In this document: positions 13,401 to 24,771 of the stretch, piece by piece
How positions within the stretch are numbered: the first letter of the stretch is position 1
Layout of the letters: every line of letters begins with the position of its first letter
Assembly: GCF_002999335.1 (NCBI RefSeq)
Contig: NW_020312480.1
Coordinates: forward strand, 248,001-312,000
Direction of reading: 5' to 3'
DNA length: 64,000 nt
Source: Cyclospora cayetanensis
Lineage: Eukaryota > Apicomplexa > Conoidasida > Eucoccidiorida > Eimeriidae
Notes under the pieces: model-generated
The model's database searches: none
What the model saw: only the letters and a program-made list of their open reading frames with translations
What the model was told of the DNA's origin: nothing
Position numbers and translations under genes: made by a program

Positions 13401-15454
13401 CAAATATGAATTCGAAGACTCTGCAAAGCGATACGAAGAGATGATCCCATTGATATGTTAGATTGAGAAGAACGAATAAGGAAGGGACAGCGAATGTGAA
13501 GGACTGGCATCGGCAGAGACGGGGGACACAGGTGCCCACAGGACTCAAGCACTGCTCAAATGATCCACGTAAAAGTACAATAGAACACTTGCTGGAGAGC
13601 AATGCGACGGGTTGTTAATGCCCTAAAAGATAGCTTTTTGTCGGAAGCCTAGGGCTCCATCCTATGCATGACGGCAGCAGAAGCGACATCATGACGACCC
13701 ACACAACACCTCTACGTGTAGTGAAAACATATGACAATGGAAGCAGAGAGAACAAAAGAGGACCACAATAAATCTCATATGCGTGATATGTTCATGGCCT
13801 GCATGTCGCGCCGCTCCTGTAGGGCCCCATACAGAATTGATGTCATGGTGCAGCATTTGCTCCCTGCGCCTCGCTAGCGCCAGGTACACTCACACGAGCA
13901 ATGTCCCACCAAAACTTCAGCCCCCACTTATGGAGGGCACTCAGAGGGAGGGCGTCAAAAGGAACTCTAAAGATCAGGCTGAGGAAAAGCCATATACTCC
14001 ACTGGCCTGTCTTACGTTGGACCAGTCTCCTTGAGATACCTGGGGCCGAAGATTTAGGGGACACGCGAATGCCAAGCAGTTTATGGACAAGAAGGTTTTC
14101 ATCAAATACACTCAATTGAGTTTCTTGTGTCCATCAGCCGAGATGTCCTCACCGCAGCTTTTTTTTTACTGTTTATACGAATCCATGGATGTATCTATAA
14201 ACAAGATTGTTCATGCATGAGTTTGTCTTTACCTTCTTACTTGGTAAAAGAAACCGACCTTTTCAGTCTTTAATAGGTATCAAAACAGGCAAACAAATGA
14301 CGTTGCTTCACCCATACTGCTTTTCTGTGCATCAGCGTGCGTAAATGTAGAGCCACATGATATGTGTCTGGTCTACAAGCACATACCTAGATGCACGGAC
14401 GCATCCTGTATGCATAGTACACATGGTTTAATGGGCGCATGTACACTTGCATCAATATTTGCTTGCGGAGTTGCTTATAGAGGCGAAAAGATTCTAGTGC
14501 GCTAGTCTGTGTATGGATAGCCAGTAGAAGTATGGGGGAAACGTGTGTGCGTTGCATGTGCATAGATATGTAAGTCTCACAGCGAAGAATCGAGCGACTC
14601 ATGGCTTTCGCTTCCTACCAAAAAGCCGTAGTTTTTGAATAATATTCGCTGCTTACAGGAGAGAGGAACATAGATGAATTGTTTTTCACAGCATGTGTGC
14701 ACATACAAGCATGCGCATATGCTTGTGACGAGAACTGTTAGTTTTGGTCAAAAAAATGGGTCCTGAGCTGCTGACGACTTCCAGGAGATTCGTGGATGCA
14801 GGGATTTTCGCTCTCCCAAATTCTCCTCGAGCACGGACACGCTGAGCTACTTGTACTTATTTGGGCCTACTTGTGTCTAGATACACCAGCGCTTTCTTAA
14901 ATGCCATTTTTCGGTGAAAGTACATCTGTAGACGAATGCACGCAGCTCTGATTTGCTCTGTGTGGCTATGCCAGGGCAATCTCCATATGGTCAAGCTCGT
15001 GCTGCGTAAAAATGAATGTAAGCTACACATGCTTCTACGCATGTGCATCCATATTTGTATCTGTTTCTAGTTTCTTTAGAAAATTACTCGAAACCTGTAA
15101 AGTCTGAGCGAAATGCGTTTCTCGGCATACACAACGCGCAGAAACATTTAGCCCCTGGACCCTTAGAGCTGGCTCATCACGCACAGGCACGGTGGCCGAG
15201 GCTGCAACAATCGTCCTCCTTCTACGCTAAAATTTCGGCGTGGCCACAGTGCAGCAGCAGTTGCAAGGGGGAGTACGCATCGAGAAACGCGGAGGTACCT
15301 AGAACAGCACAAGGATCTGCTGGTCCGGTACCAGCAACACGAGGAAGACTTGCTGCCGGCGTGTTGCGCGTCCCTTTGCGATTCCATCAGTGACGAGTAT
15401 CTGTGCCACTGCTGCTGCAGCATGAGTGGTGCTCCTTTATCGCGTGCGTGCAAC
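7409..15454. other. 8-kb gene desert
   Basis: No convincing exon chain is seen on either strand. The open frames are short, mostly lack a spliceable context, and show no recognisable domain. CAG tracts and GGGCCC palindromes, common in the gene-rich parts, are almost absent and the sequence is visibly more AT-rich. A short frame at 7718-7942 contains WVGDILTDGK, faintly like a reverse-transcriptase active-site strand, but this is too little to call an element. Confidence 0.5.
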
Positions 15455-17319
15455 TCAGAGGAGTTTCAGGTGTCCGGTGACTTTGTTGATACGACTTATG
15501 GGCGCTGCGCAACACAAGAAGACACGAATGCAAAAATCACCACTGGAAACGCTTACCGGCAATGCCGTTCTGCTCCCTTCCAGACCCCCGCCTCATATCC
15601 TGCCCTTGCTCGCCCCCCTGCAACTGCCTAGCCAGCTGCATCTGTTGCTGCAATGATTGCTGCTGCTGCTTCTCTCACCAGGGCCTACAGCAATGGCCGT
15701 CATTGTCCCGCGCGGCACTTGAGTTCTTCCCTGACAAGCATCACGCCAAGAAAATACCGGGGTGCCTGAATTTCTAGGAGTCTGTGTTGCCACTGGTGCT
15801 GCACAGGCTTGAAACTGCGCAGAGGGCCCCACTAGAAAAGGGCACGATAGTACTCCTTGTGAGGTGCAGCCACCCATCGCCGCAGCAAAGACGGCTTAAA
15901 AAAGAAACTTCGCTGGGGCCTTCAAATGGTGCCGCTTCTGCACAGGCAATACGTTCTGAAAGGGAGTGTATCTACTACACGCCCAAAACCCCAACAACTG
16001 CAAAATTGACGGTCTATGCAGATCTGGCGTTTGCTCGAACCTCAAATCCTAGACCCTATACTCACTGCGTCTCGAACACAAAACACGTTAATCCCTTCCA
16101 GCATGGCGGCCTTGATGACTGCCAAGCCAGCCTCTGCATCCTGTAGCGGCAATCCAACAGAAACTTGTGGAGACCAGCGAGCATCAACGATCAGCAGCAG
16201 TGCCACCACTTCCCAAATCCATCAACCGTTGCAGCCCAAGACACTATGGTTGCTAGTGTGGCTAATAGGGTCTAGGGTCCCTGGAGGCCACTGTCAAGCT
16301 CTCCTGATTCTCCCCCCCTAGGAGCGTCTTAAGACTCCACCGTCGCTGACTTGTCTTTTGACTACCCTAATGGGCTACTACCAAGGTCCTATCTAGGGCC
16401 TCTGTTGAACGGCGCGCTTTGGGGGGGTGTTCTGCGTACGGGCAACTTAACGGCAATCTTGGCCTCGCCTGCTTCCTCCCAGATGTCCAGCCACATTGAG
16501 AGCTTCTCGTAAAACTCGAGTTTCTCTGGAGGAAGCGTCGAGGAACCGGTGCCTCTTCGCGCTGCAGCTTTAACCGCCTCTTGTGCATCTCGGGCCCTTC
16601 GGTAGGCCCCCAGCGCCGCATGGCTACACTGAGCCGCCATCTTCCCCTTCCCCATACCAACATCTAAGCAGCATCAGCACAGGCAAAAGCAGCAAGTGCA
16701 GCAGGAGACGCACTAACGAATCCCCCAAGACAAGGCGCCACTCCAGCTCTAGAGCAACGAAGAACCCAACAGGTCCCATCAAGAAATGCCTTCGCCAGCC
16801 ACGCAGTACTCTGAGCAGCTTGAAAGCGGAGGAACTTCCAATGAGCCCAGCAAGCATGCGGTGTAAAGACCCTCCATTTCATCTTCCCTCCGATCCCCTA
16901 TTGCCCGCGAGCCACCACCTCCCCCTTCTTTTGCACAACAAGGCTGCAATGATAGCTAGCACAAGCACCTCAGTGCGCGGAAGAGTTGGCTCACCATTCC
17001 TTACACATAACACCATTTTGCACTCTTCTTGTGCGTCCCCCATGTGCTTCTCGCGCATCCTTTTCAGAGCCTCTACCAGCTGGGAGGAGCCTTCCTGAGG
17101 CGAGGCTTGATCCCCGTCCAAGAGGGCATCGACATCGGTGCCCCCGAAAACATCGCAGTCAGGCCCAGGCCGCGCCCTCTTGAGAGCTCTCCAGAGAGCA
17201 AAGCGAGGTGACCAGCAAGGAACGCAGCACAGCAGCAGCAAGAGTAACTCAAAGATGGCCACCACCAAGAGGAGCAAACAGCCGCCAGAAGTTGGAAACC
17301 TCGCCCCTACAGATGTCAC
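15455..17319 (-). CDS. PTH2: Peptidyl-tRNA hydrolase 2 (PTH2/PTRH2)
   Basis: This enzyme family cleaves the ester bond of peptidyl-tRNAs released early from ribosomes. Five - strand exons close in frame: 16995-17319, 16440-16663, 16066-16140, 15679-15730 and 15455-15504. All introns are GT-AG. The joined product carries the family signatures in order: CKMVLCVRND, MGKGKMAAQCSHAALGAYR, the KIAVKLP strand, GLAVIKAAMLEGINVFCVRDAG, RTQVPRGTMTAIAVGPG and the terminal VTGHLKLL. The open frame before the domain contains a hydrophobic run (LLLLVVAIFELLLLLL), matching the N-terminal anchor known from mitochondrial PTRH2. It has no ATG upstream of 17058, so a further 5' exon probably supplies the start. 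If translation began at 17058 the anchor would be lost. The enzyme identity is secure; the exact N-terminus and mitochondrial location are inferred. Confidence 0.9.
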
Positions 17320-18928
17320 AGTTGCACAACAGAATGTACCGACAGATCAGGTTCTAGGAAGGTCAAGAGAGGCCAGCAATTACCGTCAAAGACTGAGAAT
17401 CGTCGCCCAGTTGGGGGCCCTCAGAGCACACACACATCCACTGGTATTCTTAAACATGTTCGTGCCCCCATTTGAAAGTACCACTCTAAAAGGGGCGGCC
17501 ACAAAAGCCTACAAAAATAATGCTGGCGGCACTTATCGCAGCAGCAACTCACAGTTCTGGAAGCAGAAGATGGTCGTGCATTCGTCTTCTTCTTTCGAGA
17601 CGGGCTTGACCAAGAACCAATTCAGAGCCTGCGTCACAGAAACACCCTTTTGCGCGAGAAATCCTAGGAAAGCTGTCCTTGAAGTGGCACTAGATGGCCT
17701 TCTAAGGGTCCAACTGGAGGGACCCCTGTAGGGAAGCCCAGAGGTTCTGTAGGGCCCCCTTGGAGACCCTCTTTGAGAGGCCCTTTAAAGGCACCTTCAA
17801 GGGCCCCCTGGGCCCTTTTGGCAGGGTGACTGTTTTCAAATCAACGCACAGCAGGGTGCAGCAGCAGTGCGAGGAGCGCTGCGAGACCGAACGCCAGCCC
17901 GAGGCTGTAGCGCTGTGAGGGCATCCCTGAAGGCAGCGAGAGGCACACGGTAAAGCGAAATTACTCTTTCGACACCAGCGATTGTATCACGAGGAGCCTA
18001 ACAGCGGCACCGAGAAGTCTGAAAAAGCAGCAGATTAGGAGGTCTGAGGGGTCCCTTTAGAACGCAATCAGGGGCCCATTGCCGCCATACGGGGGTTCCC
18101 CAAAAAGGTACGAAAACGCTGCTGGCAGAGAATGAGACAGGAAGCCACAAGTGAGTCGGCAGACAGGGAGAGGCAAAGGCGTGAACGCTAGTGATAGCTT
18201 CTGTAGAATGCGTCGTAGCGGTCTTGGGGCACACCAGCAAATACACGAGCCCCTAGTTGCAAAGGGAGTGGAGCAGTCTTAAAAAGTGCAAGCCGATATG
18301 CGAGAATTTTGTTTGAAAGCTCATTGTGCGTTCTGTAGTGCCTTTAGGGCCTAGGTCTAGAGTTCAGGGGTATTTTGAGAGTGTGGCTGCTTACTGACAC
18401 ACACCCCAGAAAGCCCGTTCCCCCTTCAAAAATTTGAGTACGAGTTTAAAATTTGACTCTTTGGGGTACGGGTGGCCCAAATTACCCAATGGGACACGCG
18501 CCGGCGGGGGGCCCCTGAGGGGCCCACCTACTCCTAGGGGTTCCGAGCGTTTGCATGGAGGAAGAGGCTACCATTAAGTGCTAATTAGTGCTTACGGTTT
18601 AGGGGTATTTTTGCATGTTTATTACCTGCTTGACTGTCTCTTCGGAGGCCCCGCTTTCTGCAGATCTCCCCTGGATGCTAAGCCGCGGGAGTTACTGTAC
18701 CACGCCTTTGCCTTTTTGCCGTTATTCCCTGGGAACTTTGTATCCTCCACTATCTCTTGCTTCTTTACGGCTTCAGCCGGGCCTGCGTGATCCTTCTGCA
18801 TCTTTTTGCGTGCCTTCGAGGCCTCTCTTCTCTCCGTCACCTTTGCTATCGCTCCCCATTGCAGCAGCAGTCTCAGCAACACCAGCAGTTGTCGCAGCAA
18901 CAGTTGCAGCGGCAGCAACGAAAGCACG
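17320..18928. other. Intergenic region between two divergent genes, with GGGCCC-rich tract
   Basis: This lies between the divergently transcribed PTH2 and uS12 genes and should hold both promoters. It contains a dense set of GGGCCC and AGGGCCCCTT-like palindromic words (about 17690-17830) and another patch at 18500-18545. A CAG/CAA run lies at about 18860-18920, just before the uS12 start codon. No further gene is recognised, although an upstream exon of PTH2 may lie here. Confidence 0.4.
17690..17830. repeat. GGGCCC palindrome cluster
   Basis: Within about 140 bp the self-complementary core GGGCCC or GGCCC recurs at least six times, separated by short runs such as CTTTGAGAGG and CCTTTAAAGG. 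The array can pair with itself. The same word recurs at about 22535-22640, 22880-22920, 23165-23200, 26230-26285 and 58620-58660. Confidence 0.6.
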
Positions 18929-20859
18929 ATGTGGGCCCCTGCCATAAGGCAAGGCTTCCCTCTCGTGCTTGCTCTCAAGAGAGCGTCCGTCGTCCCCCCC
19001 TCCGCGAGGCCAGTACTCTGTCATTCCTACGCGTGGAAGGCTAACCCACATCTCGGCAAGCCTCCTCCGGGAGAGGTCCTGATGAAGACTGCGAAAGCAG
19101 CAGGGATACTCTCAGGAGGCTTTTCGCCAGATGCTAGGACATGTAGAGCTCTAAGAATTTCGATTTTGCGAAATGGCCTCTCAAAAGGCAATAGTGACAC
19201 CCGGAACCCTGTGTGTGCTTCTCCCGACGCACCAGCTGCTGCAGCACATGTTTCTCCCCCATCACATAGAGTCTTTGAGGCAGTAGGAGTCAGCCGGCGA
19301 AACTTCAGCACCCGCAACATCCGGGGTCGCCTTTTCTACAAGCGAAGGCCGCTGCAGGTTCCGAGGCTTAAACCCCCCAACATACGGAGGTACTGAGTTA
19401 ATTCCAGTTTCCCTCGTTCCTAAGCTTTCTTTACAGGGGATTCAATAAGGTGTTACCATGGAGTGTGAGTGTGTGTATATATGTATGACGCCGCTCGCAG
19501 CAAATGGCTGGAAGGGGCCCCCCACAAGAAGGGCATCTGTGTGAAGGTAATCAAAGCTCTACACCCTCCGCCTCTGGCTGCAGTTCCTTCTGTGATATCA
19601 CGCTCTTGTTGAATGGCGCTTTCACTTTTTGCGCATTCATCACTCACTTCACTGGCCTCATCCTTTCCAGTATCATCTCCGTTCCTTCTGCGTCCCCTTG
19701 TTCTCTCCTCTCGCTTGTGGCTCCTGAGGCTGTGTTCGTGTGTGTAAGTGTGTGTGGGTGAGTAAAACCTTCTTCTTACTCTGCCCTGCTCCTCGCTGCC
19801 TCACTCCCACTACTGTCGCCTTCCTCCCTCCCCGTGTGTCTCCCTAGGCTCGAACGCCGAGCACTTCGCGTGTCCTCGCTTTCGCGCCTCGTGACCGTAC
19901 AAATTTGGGAGCCTTGCGTGCCTTGTTGGGTGCTTCTTCGCTGTGGGGTCGCATCTCCACCTTTTCCGCGATGCCGTGTCGCCGCTTCCTGTGTGTTCAG
20001 GTCAGAGTCCAGACTCCCCGTAAGCCAAACAGCGGTTTGCGCAAGGTTGCGAGGGTGCGTCTCTCCACCGGCCGTGTGGTGCTGGCGTACATACCAGGGG
20101 CAGGGCATTCGTTGTCAGTACACTCCAGCGTTCTCTTGAGAGGAGGAAGATGTCCAGACGTCCCTGGATGGTGAGCCACCGCTCGCCTGTATCCTCTCGC
20201 TGCAAAGGCCTGCACCTGCATGCTGCTGAGGGGGGCCCCCTACACTGGGGACCTCATTTAAGGGGGCACTCCCATCCAATGGTGTTGCGCTTTTTTATGT
20301 GAATCGAATCTGATGAGAAGAGCGGCCGGCTGCTGCTTGTTCGTGTGGGCAGTAGCGCTATTGGTTCTACGGTGGCGTATGTGCACGTTTGCATCAGTAG
20401 CTGTACATAGCTATCGAAATATATGTGTCTATAAACCGCCCTCTCTAATATTAGGCGCCTGTTGCGGGCTCTGGTCCGGACGCGTTAGAACGGGATGGAC
20501 ATTTACATGCCTGGCGTCTGTGCATCCACTTTTGGCTGTTCTGCTGCAGCAACTACAAAGCCGTTAGGGGAGTGTATGATTTGTTGCCAGTGAAGAATAG
20601 AGGACGCAAGAGGAGTAAATACGGGGTCAAGCTGGCCCCCGAAAGGAAAGAATGGATGCGGCAGAGGCAGAACCAGAGGCACCTTACTACAGACGCGGAT
20701 AGAGAGCACTTTAACGCCTTCAAGTGGGCCACGTGGACGAACTCGCAGGGGGAACCTCTCCTCCGGAAGCTTGCGCAGGAAGAGGAGGTTCCCAGAGACG
20801 TCAAACATTTTAACAAGTGGTTTAGGCTCAGGACACAACGCAGGGGAGAACAAGCTTGA
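18929..20859 (+). CDS. Mitochondrial small-subunit ribosomal protein uS12m
   Basis: uS12 sits at the decoding centre of the small ribosomal subunit. Four exons close in frame to a 328-residue protein: 18929-19389, 19501-19546, 20001-20170 and 20550-20859. The joins restore the family core exactly: [16 protein letters not shown] across the 19389/19501 junction, then [30 protein letters not shown] and, across 20170/20550, [15 protein letters not shown] followed by [10 protein letters not shown]. Splice sites are GT-AG. The core is preceded by about 155 residues, a long basic leader beginning [10 protein letters not shown] that fits a mitochondrial presequence. It is followed by a roughly 75-residue charged tail absent from bacterial S12. 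Apicoplast S12 is plastid-encoded in related parasites, so a nuclear copy with a presequence is most likely mitochondrial; location is an inference. The start is the first ATG in the long frame, directly after a CAG/CAA run. Confidence 0.92.
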
Positions 20860-21554
20860 GTCTGCCACAAACAATAAACCCTAGACCTCATGGTGGGAGT
20901 TCGTGAAAGGTTTCCTTCCTTCAAAACGCACCAGCGCCACCCACTTGGCGGGCTTTGATGGGTCTCCTCGCATGTAGCACGGTAGTTCGCATACGTCTTC
21001 TAATCTCATACGTGAAGATTTTCCCTTGCAAATCAGTTGTGGCGACGTCGGTCTCACACAGTGCGAAGTCAGCAGACTGGGAGCAGAATATGTCAATACG
21101 CATGTATGCTGCCCCTGTTCCTCCTCGCATTGATGCTCACACGAGGTGCAAAACAGCTAAAGGATAGAATAGGATTCAGTTTACAAACGGTTAAGGATAC
21201 ACAGTTCCCTACTCCGCCCCTTGGCCCCCTGTTCTGCTCGCTGGTCAGCTTGCCATTTAGGTAGCTACATGAATAGCGATTGAAAAGGCTGCATGCGTGC
21301 CCAGGTGACCGTGCAGCTTCCAAACAGCCGAATTTTCCAGCTGGCCACGTGCCTAGTTGCTCTCCTCATTAATCAAGGCTTCGTGCCCAATTGAGTACGA
21401 TTCTGCCTAGCCACGCGCCAAGCAAGCACCGGTGTCCCTTGCATAGTTGGCTGACCAGCTAATTAGGAAATTTTGAAGTTCGCCCTCTAGGTAGTCATTC
21501 ATGCAGCAAGTAATAAATCTGGGTGGCTAAATGGTTCGGAGGTTGGGCTGCTGG
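20860..21554. other. Intergenic region between convergent genes
   Basis: This contains the 3' flanks of uS12m (+) and the dynein light chain (-). An AATAAA sits about 12 bp after the uS12m stop (near 20871), a possible polyadenylation signal. No gene is seen. Confidence 0.5.
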
Positions 21555-22147
21555 CTAGCTAGTTGCTGCGCCCTGAGTATCTGCATTTGGATCTTGGATT
21601 ACCAGGAGAAGATATTCTCCGTCTGGCGCTAAAAGAATCTCATGCTTCTTCGAGCGAACGCGCAGAAAAGTGACGTCATTCTGCACACAAACCAGAAGGC
21701 GTAAAATTCTGCATTCTGGGAAAACCTTGGGCCAGCTCTAACTATTTTTTCAGGCCCAAAGACAAAAGATTGCGTCTCGGAGCAATATTGTCTGACCCAG
21801 TTTTGACGCCAAGGTCCTTACCTGAGGGTCTAGGTCTCTCACAAGGGACCTTGCTCTCTCTGACAGCTGGGACGCAGCGCCTGCATAGGCGGCGGTTTGT
21901 TGCGCGTCGAGCGTTGAGCGCAGCACTGCACCATCGGCTCCAAGAACAATCACCCCACGCACGCCCTTGTGCGTTTTGATACGGTTAAGAGTTTCTTCTA
22001 CTTCGGCCTAATCACATGCCATACGAAGCAAAACTGTGGAAAGTGACTAGACGGGGGAGGGAGAGCCATGATGGGGTGCAAGGAAAGCAGGGGCACTTCA
22101 AGCGCACGAGGGTTAAAAGATTGTCGCTTTATGCATTGACTCACCAT
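21555..22147 (-). CDS. DYNLRB: Dynein light chain, roadblock/LC7 type
   Basis: Roadblock light chains dimerise and bind the dynein intermediate chain in cytoplasmic and flagellar dyneins. Three - strand exons close in frame to 104 residues, the normal family length: 22145-22147 (the ATG alone), 21822-22007 and 21555-21680. The second exon starts [18 protein letters not shown] and runs through [16 protein letters not shown] to [11 protein letters not shown]. The third gives [20 protein letters not shown] and EYLLLVIQ. These are the hallmark strands of the Robl/LC7 fold, near identical in layout to animal DYNLRB. The initiating ATG is directly followed by a consensus GTGAGT donor, so the coding part of exon 1 is three bases. 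Joining it restores the MAEVEETL start known from the family. In coccidia such a protein could act in intracellular transport or in the microgamete flagellum. Confidence 0.93.
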
Positions 22148-23139
22148 TGCTCCAAGCGCGCTGCAGAAAGAAAAGGGTCGATCGCGGCCCAAAGAAATTA
22201 AATCGCTTCCTAATACTCGCCTTGGGCAGCCAAAAAGCCGCAGAGCTGAGGGTGGACGTTTCCAATTTGAGTGAGCGAACACTAGCTGGTGTCTAAACAG
22301 TCCATTTAAACGCCTCTAAGGCAAAAATAGGTGCCGCCAAGCGTCAGAATGGAAGATGCGTGCCTTCTACGCCCAGCAGCTTCGTCGGTGGCAGTCGGCT
22401 GCCCGGGTGTGTACCTACCCCGCGGCACTTGCTTGCTCCTTCAAATCCTCCAGCTCTAAAAGATTATTGTGGTGTCAACACGTTATTAAGCATGCCTAGG
22501 TGATTGTATCAAAAGCAGAACCGATTGCACCTGAAGGGGCCCCCGGGGGAGCCCCAGGTGGTAGATGGGGGCCCCCGGGAAATCCCAGCAGGCCGTTGGG
22601 GGCCCTGGTGCCTCAACTGGAAGGTTGAACTGCGACCTACTGGGGCCCTTCGTATCTTTGAAATCTTTTGCTTGGCAGTATAGCACACTGTTTGTGCTGT
22701 CAACTAGACTTTTTGGACAGAAGTCACCGGTGAGGCGGTGTGGTCGCCAGGCTCGCATCGCTAACTGGGATCCATAAGCGCTTCTTTGTCTGCCCCAGGC
22801 CCTGAGCCTTTAGCACTCCCACCTCGATACTTTTTGACTTTTCGCTACGCCTCTCCTTTTAAGGGCCTCAAAAGAGGCGCCTGTAGCGCATGGGGTCCTT
22901 AGGGCCCCTGAGGCCCTGAGAGACATACAGCCGAGAGCCTTTCGCCATCAGCAGCTTGAGGGAGGCCTTTCAGCTTGAGCCACGTGACATGTGCCACTTG
23001 GCGCGAAAACTGGAGTGTAGGATCACCTCAAATCTTCTGCTGCCTAACCATTACCTAGGGTTCACTGGCGACCGTGTATCGGGAAAATCCCCTTGGGCTG
23101 TGCTACGAACGACCCCGAAGGAGATTCTGTATGGCTAAA
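22148..23139. other. Intergenic region with GGGCCC palindromes
   Basis: This is the upstream region shared by the dynein light chain (-) and the ABHD17-like gene (+), so two promoters are expected. It carries a striking GGGGCCCCCGGGGG-type patch at 22536-22640 and smaller ones at 22860-22920. No open frame with recognisable content is found. Confidence 0.45.
22536..22640. repeat. GGGCCC/CCCGGG palindromic patch
   Basis: Three near-copies of a G-run/C-run palindrome (GGGGCCCCCGGGGG, GGGGGCCCCCGGG and GGGGGCCC) are spaced by about 30-40 bp, interleaved with AGCCCCAGG and CCAGCAGG words. The patch can form hairpins. Its function is unknown. Confidence 0.6.
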
Positions 23140-24771
23140 ATGGGAGCAGCACTCTCTCGAGTGGTCTTCCAGCCCCCACAATATCCTGGGGGCCCCGGGA
23201 CGCCTCCTGAAACCAGCGATCTCGTCACCCTCACCACAAAGAAGGGAGATACAATTCACGCCTTTCACATCAAAGGGTACGCAGCGCGTGTAGGGCTTAA
23301 GGTGTCTTAGCGAAAGCACATAGACCACCTATTCGAGCCCTGACATGGCCCTAAAGAAAGCTGAAGGAGGGCGCCTCAAAGGGCCCCTTTGGAGCACCTA
23401 CCCAGGCTAGCGGATAGAGATTTTGCGGAATTAAACCATGCACCGATCCACCGCATAACGATTTTTTGCTTCTGATGGTGCTTATGCTTTCGCTGCTGCT
23501 ACAAAGGGGAGGAGGAACTCTAACTCTTCTGTACTCCCATGGCAATGCGGAAGACATCACTCTTTCAAGAGGATATTTCCAGCAACTCGCCGCGTTCTGC
23601 GCCGTGGATGTGTTCCTTTACGAGTATGTTGGTACGCATGAAGTATGCAGCGGCTTCTCTGCGGCCCTGTAGCTAAGAGGCCCCAGCGTGGAGCTTTTAC
23701 GCAGTAGACAAGCAAGAGCAAAACGATCCGAGGTTGAGGGTGTCCAAACAAGGAACCGCGGAGGAGACCACCCTCGAAAGAAGATTCTTAGGGTCCCATG
23801 CCCTTACTTTCAATATCCAGTTATGCCTGCTGCCCCTGTTGCCGCTGCAGGGTATGGATGGAGCACTGGAAAGCCCTCCGAGCAAGGCGTGTATGAGTCC
23901 GCGGAGGCAGCGTTGGAGTATCTGACACAAGAGCTGCGTATACATCCCGGCAAAATCGTTGCTTATGGGAGATCTCTTGGTCTGCTGCTGACGCTGCTGC
24001 GCTTGTTGCTGCTGCACACCCTGAAGAGAGGGCCCGTGGTTCGCCTGTTGCCTTTTTTTGCCACTACTGTAGCTCCTACTGAGGGCTGCCACCGGATAAG
24101 CTGCCGTTAATCGCTAGCCTGTGCGCCTTCTTCGTGCAGGATCGGGGCCCAGCGTGCATCTATGCGCACTACATCCGTTGGGGGGCCTCATCCTGCAATC
24201 GGCCCTGCTGTCGGTCCACCGCGTCGCCTTGCGGCTGCGGCTGTCTCTCCCAGGAGACCTTTTCAAAAACATTGAGAAAATTCACAAAGTGGAGTGCCCC
24301 GTCTTCTCTATTCACGGCACCAACGACGAAATTGTCCCTGTAGCACACGGAATTGTAAGGCGCGACCCCTCACAAAGTGCCTAATGGAAACTTTCGTGTG
24401 CTGCACTTGGCAATTGCATGCTCGCTGTTTCGCTCGACCCACCCGCATTTTGCCCACCACCCAAGGTCCTTCCTGGAGGCCAGCGCGTGTCTTCTCCTTG
24501 CCATGGTGCGAGGCATGTGCACTTAGGGGGCCCATGTTTCGGAATGTGTGCGCCGCAGGAGCTGTACAAAAAGGCTCGTCTGCGGGTCAGTCCATTCTGG
24601 GTTGAGGGAGGAGGGCATAATAATTTGGAGCTGCTTTCGAGAAGGGAGTTCTTCTTCGCTATGTCCCGATTTCTTAGGCTCATTCACCAGCGCAACCAGT
24701 TGCAGGGGCACCAACAGGAGCAAGGCCATCAGCAGCTGGCTGCGCCAGCCGCTATGGCTAACGAGGCATGA
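23140..24771 (+). CDS. ABHD17-like alpha/beta hydrolase (putative protein depalmitoylase)
   Basis: ABHD17/FAM108 hydrolases remove palmitate from membrane-bound proteins. Five exons close in frame: 23140-23276, 23507-23631, 23851-23979, 24140-24354 and 24559-24771, giving 272 residues. The triad is visible: Ser in the GRSLG elbow (23973-23975), Asp in HGTNDEIV (24325-24327) and His in GGGHNNLEL (24616-24618). The oxyanion region YSHGNAED and the GYGWSTGKPSE loop are also typical. The chosen ATG (23140) has A at -3 and gives MGAALSRV, a good N-myristoylation context. A second in-frame ATG three codons upstream (23131) has a weaker context and would hide it. Animal ABHD17 proteins are anchored by an N-terminal cysteine cluster that is not seen here. 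Family assignment is strong; depalmitoylase activity and membrane anchoring are inferred. Confidence 0.9.

Noticed and set aside
19447..19500. A very short (36-bp) intron in the uS12m gene with donor GTGAGT
   Set aside because: The donor at 19390 gives the correct phase and restores the conserved SKWLEGAP join, so the short intron is not needed.
21520..21610. tRNA-like start (GGTGGCTAAATGGTTCGG) on the + strand
   Set aside because: It overlaps the last exon and 3' flank of the dynein light chain gene, and no B-box or acceptor stem pairs.
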